DNA of 47,072 nucleotides, from assembly GCA_900155495.1 (NCBI GenBank), contig FTLJ01000308.1, forward strand, positions 1 through 47,072. Direction: 5' to 3'. The notes under the pieces are model-generated. The model worked only from the letters and a program-made list of their open reading frames with translations, did not search any database and was not told the DNA's origin. This stretch comes from Porogramme epimiltina (Eukaryota > Basidiomycota > Agaricomycetes > Polyporales > Polyporaceae). This document shows, piece by piece, positions 41,944-47,072 of this stretch. Each line of letters opens with the position of its first letter. The first letter of the stretch is position 1. A program made the translations under genes and the position numbers.

Positions 41944-44900
41944 ATGCACTCACTCACGGCCACCCTTCTTGTGCTCACTGTGCTCCTCGTCCTTCTCCCT
42001 GCCGAGACGTACGCATTCGGCGCGGGTGACATTCCTGACTTCGCGTACCTCAACGGTGAGTAGATCTCTTAATATTGCCGCCCAGATCGTTCAGGCTATA
42101 ATTGGCTTCGTGCACCAACGGCCACAATCAGGCAAGGCATTCCGTCATGGTGACATCGAAAACATCCTCGCGGAGCTCGCAAAGACTGTGGGCCACGTCA
42201 GTTCCGGAGGCGGAGGCCTGTTGGGTATCGCCCAATCTGTCTTGAGCGCAGCTGCCAGTGGCGGCGAGGGCGCGAAGTTCTCAGGCGAGGATGTTAAGAG
42301 GGTCTATTTTGTGAGTCCCGCACCTAGAAGACAACTGCGTGAGACGGGAGGTGGTTAACGGAGATGTTCGTGTGCAGGGGAATTGGCTCCGCGATTATTC
42401 CCAGGTAAGCTTGGCCGGCTGTTGCAGTGAAAGTTCCGCAATAACAGTCTCTAATAGGCCATGGATATTGCCGGCCTTAGCAAACTGTCTGCAGACACCT
42501 TAGTGCTTATTGTGTCTGTTCTGGGCTTCCTGGTGCGTACGCCTACCCGAACTTTTGTTGCACCGTCGCTGACGATTCACAGACCTTCGGTTTTGCTACC
42601 GAAGAATTTCAGGTTACTGCTGATCGATTGGGAGTATACCTCCCTGTTGAGCATATCGATAATCCTAAGTGAGCGGAAAATGAGCACATGTAGGCGATCC
42701 ATTCTCATGCCTACTACAATGTAGGGGGTACGCGGAAAAGGAAGGAGATGCTCGCCAATTCCACCCCAAGCTTCGCCCGCCTGTTAATCCCGAAGAACTC
42801 GAGGTTGACGAGCGGACCGGAATGAAGGTGTGCTTAAGCCTTGATCGAAACTTCCTCTAGCTAATCGGACTATACTGCCAGAACTATATGGCGTCTGAGA
42901 ACAGGGGATGGGATACCTCTACTGCTCTAATCCGCCGAGTCTTCCGGGGCTGTATAGATAATGGACGACGTGCGCGAGGGCGTGAAGGCGATGATCTCTG
43001 GGAAGCATACCGCCTAATGGGGACTGGCCTCCATACCTTGGAAGATTTACTCGCCCATAGCAACTGGTGTGAGCTCGCCCTTCGCAAGCTTGGTCACAAC
43101 GACGTATTTTGTCATGTTGGCGACAATGGTAGGTTCTTGCTGTCCCCCGTACTGTTAGTCGAGTTTAAGTATTGTATAGTGTTGATCGACACGCCAAATG
43201 GCCAAACACATCCACTGGTTACTGGAACTTTCGGCAGTGCTGGTCAGTGATGTAAGTTGGACGTATATATTCGTTGTATTGACCTACATTCATACCGCAG
43301 ACTTCTTGCATTCCCTAATGGGAGAAGCCACTGAGTATGTTTTTATATGTCTCGTGTGATCTCCTAATTAACAGGCCGTGTAGTCATCTCAGCCAAGCGA
43401 GTGTTGTCGACTTGTCCAAGAAGATGAACGATGTATGCTTTAGTCTATTCCTACTACGCATGGCTATTCTAATCATTGTATAATCCAGGCTTCGCAAGGT
43501 GACAATCCTCTTGGAAACCTTCAAGCAATCCTCAAGAAACTTCCCATCGGCGGAAGTAATGACGACGACAAGATGGGACAAGCGGATGCAATGCAAGAAC
43601 AGGCCAAAGCATATCACTTCGACCCCGACAACGTCGCACCTCCGGAGGTCAGAGAACAACTGTGGCAGCTCCTCAGATGGCGCGACAACGTCTACCGAGA
43701 CATCATCAAGAAGATCGAAATGGTGCCCGGTCTCTCCGACCTCATCGAGAATTTGACAAATGCTTTGAATGCCTGTCAGTAGCCCTACGCATTACAGGGA
43801 CTCTTGCCGGCCGTTATCTGACATTTTATTAGTTGTGTACACTGTTCTGGCTCCCTACGTCACGGTTCGCCTTCATGCACTCCATACTAAACAAAATGCC
43901 CATTGATGTCTTTACAGCCAATTCTCAAACAAGTTACTGAGGTCCTCACGGAGGGAAGTAAGGCGGTCATTGACACTGATGATCAGTACGAGGTTCGTTA
44001 TTATGGTCGTAATTAATGGCCACTAGGGACTGACACACGATAGGTGTTCGACGACCCTGATGCCTCTGACCCTTCCCACAGTTTGCTTTCGAAGGTAGTT
44101 TTTAACATTGTGGAGGGACATTCTCTCTGCTTACATATCATCCCGTAGGACCACTTCGCTCTCATTCTGAACGAGCCAGCCGGAAAGATTGCCCAAGTGG
44201 TTGTTCAGAACACCGTCAAGTTACTGGTTCAGGTTAGAGCCCTCCCCGGATCTGTCATTACCTTTCTCAAACATCTACTCCAGGCCTGGTTTGACAACAA
44301 CGATGCCGATCAAGTGATTGATGAGGTTCGTATTGTAGCTGACACTAAGCGGGATTAAGCTGAGGCTCCGCTGGTGTGTATGCAGATTCTGGAGGCTTTC
44401 CACCACCCCTGGTATGCCGATGGACGGTCTCGTATCCAGCAGGAGATGTTCCAATGCCTTCAAAACTGGGTCACCGGTCTGGAAAACCCTGACGAGATAA
44501 TGCAGGCACTCACCAAGGTTCGTCGCTTTCCCAGCACTATAGCCGGTATGCATACTTAGATTTTGCCTGTAGGAGAGCGTCAGGGCCGGCAAGAACAAGC
44601 GTGAGGGCTCCGACGATGACATGGCTGGCTCTGAGCAAGTGTATGGCGGAGGTCGAACCTCCCAGCCTACTGGTGGCTACAGCAGCTCTGGCGGGAGCTA
44701 CGGAAGAACCGAAGAACATTCCTATGGGGGTGGCGGTAAGTCGATTTACCTCGCTTTGACCCAGATGGCCAATCTTTGATGTCACTGTTCTGCGCAGGAT
44801 ACAATGAATCGAGGCAAGACACTTACGGTCAATCCGAGGCGCCTCGTCGTCACAACGATGACTACGGCAACCGCCGCGAAGAAGAGTCTTCCTACGGACG

Positions 44901-45648
44901 TGAATCCAACTATGGCCGGCGCGAAGAGTCGTCATATGAACGCCGGAATGAATATGGCTCTGAACAACGCTCGTATGGCGAGTCTGAATCCTATGGCGGG
45001 GGTCGCGGCGACCGTCAACGTGATGAAGATTCTTACTCTCGCCCTTCATACGGGCAAGACGAGCCTCCTCGTCGCGGAGGTTACGGGGACGAATACGGGG
45101 AACAACGTCGCGAGGAATACGGGGAACGCCGTGAACAATATGGAGGTGGTCGCCAGGAATACGGCGAGCAACGGGAGGAGCGCCGGGGACACGGTGGTGG
45201 ATATGACCAAGGCCGTGGAGAATACGGCGGCGGTTACGGCGGGGAAGAACGTCGTGGGTACGGCGGGGAAGAGCGTCACGGCCACAGCGGGGAAGAGCGT
45301 CGCGGCTACGGCGGGGAAGAGCGCCGTGAGTATGGAGAAGACGGTTACCGCCGGGAGGAAAGGCCAGCCTATGGAGGACAAGAAGGTTATGCGCCATCCT
45401 ATGGTGGGGGTGGCTACGGAGGTGGCGATTACGGTGGGCGTCGTGAGGAGGGTGGGTACGGTGGTCCTCGCGACGAGGGTAGCTACGGAGGTGAAAGGTA
45501 CGGTGGGGGCGACTACGGCCGCCCACCTCCCCCTCCCCCCGAGGGCTTCGGGGAAACCTACGGCATGGAGGGAATGTCGTTGCGGGATGGGGAGGAGCCC
45601 CGCCACCACGGCCGTCACGGTCGCCACCACCATAATGACGACGACTGA
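41944..45648 (+). CDS. HET-C: HET-C family heterokaryon-incompatibility protein, secreted/vesicular, with low-complexity tail
   Basis: Nineteen exons (from 41944-42055 to 44798-45648, one of 27 nt at 42378-42404) join in frame to 896 residues. A clear signal peptide opens it (TATLLVLTVLLVLLPAETYA), then AFGAGDIPDFAYLNGKAFRH, HGDIENILAELAKTVG, GNWLRDYSQAMDIAGLSKL, the FGFATEEFQVTADRLGVYLP stretch, GTGLHTLEDLLAHSNWCELAL and SADFLHSLMGEATDHLSQAS. These are the hallmarks of the HET-C domain. In Neurospora het-c alleles decide whether fused hyphae survive; whether the basidiomycete relative does so is not known. The last exon encodes about 280 residues of Tyr, Gly, Arg, Glu and Ser (RREESSYERRNEYGSEQRSY), with a 24-bp tandem repeat, ending in His and Asp runs. 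Gly-rich tails also occur in Neurospora HET-C, but this one is also rich in charged residues and Tyr. The gene follows TAF2 on the same strand. Confidence 0.93.
45238..45333. repeat. 24-bp tandem repeat, four copies, in the HET-C tail
   Basis: Units begin at 45238, 45262, 45286 and 45310 and share GCGGGGAAGAGCG with small changes. Each encodes an eight-residue unit close to GGEERRGY. Flanking sequence carries looser copies of the same amino-acid pattern. Confidence 0.85.
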
Positions 45649-45942
45649 AGAGAATGGAACAGATAGAGCACACCGTCGAATGTAGATCAAAGAGTTGTGT
45701 ATGTACCAGTACTGTGTTTGTTGATAGCACTTGTGCTTCAGAATTCGGCATACAGTTTCCAGTCGGGGAGAGGACAGTTGAACCACATTCCAAGTTGAGA
45801 CCGACGGTCCGACACGCCGACAAGACGTAGCGAGCGTCTCGGGCTTGGCTTCAATGTTGACCGGGACCTCCACTTCACTTGTCTGTCTCTAGAGCCTGCC
45901 AGCTTTCTTATCCAACCTGCGCACCCGTCCACTGTGGAACGT

Positions 45943-46660
45943 ATGGCCAGCAACGAAAATGTGCCCGTAGGCAGCACCATGGACCAGAGGCCGCCCGAAG
46001 ACATCAATCCCATATGGATGTCTAGTAGGACAGCGAGGCAGATCTACGCCCTTGGGGAAGTAGAGAAGGTGTGTGTGCGCTGCTGTCTCTGCCACCAGAA
46101 CGCGCACCCACATCGTCGCACTGCAGGACATCACACGGCTCCTCTCGCTCGCCGCCTCCTCCATCGCTCTCCTCTCTCTCCCCCAGACTGACGGTCCCGA
46201 GGACGCGGACCTCCCCAAGGGCGCTGAGCGGTCCGAGAAGTTCGTCGACGTCGCGAACGAGTACTTCGAGCGGCTGGATGTGCGTATCTCTCCCTCTCCC
46301 CCTCCTACCTCCTCGCCTCCCCCACTTCTGCTATGCGCGTGCATAAACACACAACTCACACCCGCCCCACCCCCTCTCCCTCACCAGAGCATCCACATCG
46401 CGATCCGCTCCTCGGTCGCGCACATCCGGCAGTCGCGCATCGCGCCGTCCGCGATCAACGCGCCCCCGCAGGGCTTCGTCCCGCCCGCGCTCGGCGTGGG
46501 CCTCCCCGCCGCGGACGGGGGGGACCCGGCGCGCGGGAGCCGCGGGCTGCAGGAGGAGCGCGCGGAGCGCGACGCGTGGGCGGGCGTGCTCGACGCGCTC
46601 ACCCGCGTCAAGGAGGCGCGCGACCGGGAACGGGCGGGCGGCAGCGGCGGGACACAATAA
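45943..46660 (+). CDS. MED11: Mediator complex subunit 11 (MED11)
   Basis: Three exons (45943-46068, 46127-46279, 46388-46660) give 183 residues. The N-terminus contains SSRTARQIYALGEVEK and then DITRLLSLAASSIALLSL, the helix pair of MED11 that bundles with MED22 in the Mediator head. FVDVANEYFERLDSIHIAIR follows, then a Pro/Ala-rich linker and a last charged helix (LDALTRVKEARDRERAG). Mediator links activators to RNA polymerase II in the nucleus. The last exon is very GC-rich, which opens long frames in other directions. The start at 45943 is the first ATG of the frame. The call rests on the short conserved helices, so it is good but not as firm as the longer genes. Confidence 0.8.
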
Positions 46661-46819
46661 GGGCGGGCGGTGAGCGACGCGCGGCGTGCGCCGCAGGGCG
46701 AAGCGTGCGCGTGTGTGCGGGCGTGTGCAGTCATACAAACAGGTACGGGCCCGCTGTCGTCATTTCCCATTCTTTTTCCTGCTCGCGCTTCCCCCTTCCT
46801 CTTCCTGCGACTCTAGTCC

Positions 46820-47072
46820 TCAAACGCTGACCTCCTCCAGGGCTTCCTTCGCCTTGAGCAGCTCCTCGTCCTCGGCGAGCGCGGGGTCGTGCTCCGCGGA
46901 GACCTGCGGGGGTTGGGGGCGCGTCAGAAGGCGGACGTTCCAACCCCGCTCTCGGAGGGCCAGCGGTGGTGACGACGGTGGAGGGTGTGGGGGTGGGGGT
47001 GGAGGGATCGCGCCAGGGGCACCGGCGTGGGGGGGGGGGGCGGACACTCAAACTCACCACGGCGTCGCGCAG
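46820..47072 (-). CDS. 3' end of an unknown gene (5' part off the window)
   Basis: Two exon pieces are visible: 47072-47058 (reading LRDAV, open to the right edge) and 46903-46820, joined by a 154-base GT-AG intron that carries a run of eleven G/C pairs near 47030. The last exon ends in an acidic helix, AEDEELLKAKEALEEVSV, and a stop. Too little is present to name a family. An alternative is to read straight through the intron from a Met at 47047, giving a Pro-rich start, but the splice signals favour the two-exon reading. Confidence 0.5.

Noticed and set aside
44537..45873. Minus-strand frames of 275-428 codons opposite the HET-C tail
   Set aside because: They arise from the repetitive Tyr/Gly/Arg/Glu codons of HET-C; their products are His/Arg or Val/Thr-rich with no start context, introns or domain.

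Overview
The window comes from a filamentous basidiomycete, most likely an Agaricomycete. Genes are cut by many very short introns (mostly 45-65 nt) with GTRNGT donors, CTNAC branch points and YAG acceptors. The protein set fits a mushroom-forming fungus: G-protein beta, USP39/Sad1, CSN2, a PIKfyve-type Fab1, TAF2 fused to bromodomains, and HET-C. All coordinates and splice sites were read by eye from the sequence and family knowledge; no search or expression data were available.

Layout. 1-2908 (-): golgin-like coiled-coil gene running off the left edge. 3524-4791 (-): heterotrimeric G-protein beta subunit. 5641-6854 (+): probable uncharacterised Ser/Pro/Arg-rich gene with unsettled exons. 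7838-12823 (+): an accessory stretch holding three tiny genes that each encode a single double-stranded RNA-binding domain (dsRBM) and little else, separated by long stretches without a recognisable gene. 13183-13546 (+): a 72-residue single-span membrane protein in three exons, one bounded by a GC-AG intron. 13703-15655 (-): Sad1/USP39 splicing factor, divergent from RSM22 (15876-18131, +), which converges on mitochondrial uL1 (18326-19469, -). After 2.3 kb with no recognisable gene come mitochondrial mL40 (21780-22343, +) and CSN2 (22643-24649, -), the latter divergent from FAB1 (24993-32770, +). LTV1 (32945-34795, -) is divergent from TAF2 with three C-terminal bromodomains (about 35259-41672, +). 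HET-C (41944-45648, +) and MED11 (45943-46660, +) follow, and the 3' end of an unknown gene (46820-47072, -) reaches the right edge.

Most of the window is housekeeping: signalling (G beta, Fab1), ribosome biogenesis (LTV1 and three mitoribosome genes within about 6.5 kb), splicing (Sad1), protein degradation control (CSN2) and transcription (TAF2, MED11). The accessory part is 5.6-13.6 kb. The three solo-dsRBM genes share intron phase, intron positions and a nearby TATA-like element, so they look like a local tandem family. They are the best candidate for something poorly described, and an RNA-silencing or mycovirus-related role is a guess only. Other points of interest are the TAF2-bromodomain fusion, the HET-C low-complexity tail with a 24-bp repeat, and two GC-AG introns in small neighbouring genes.
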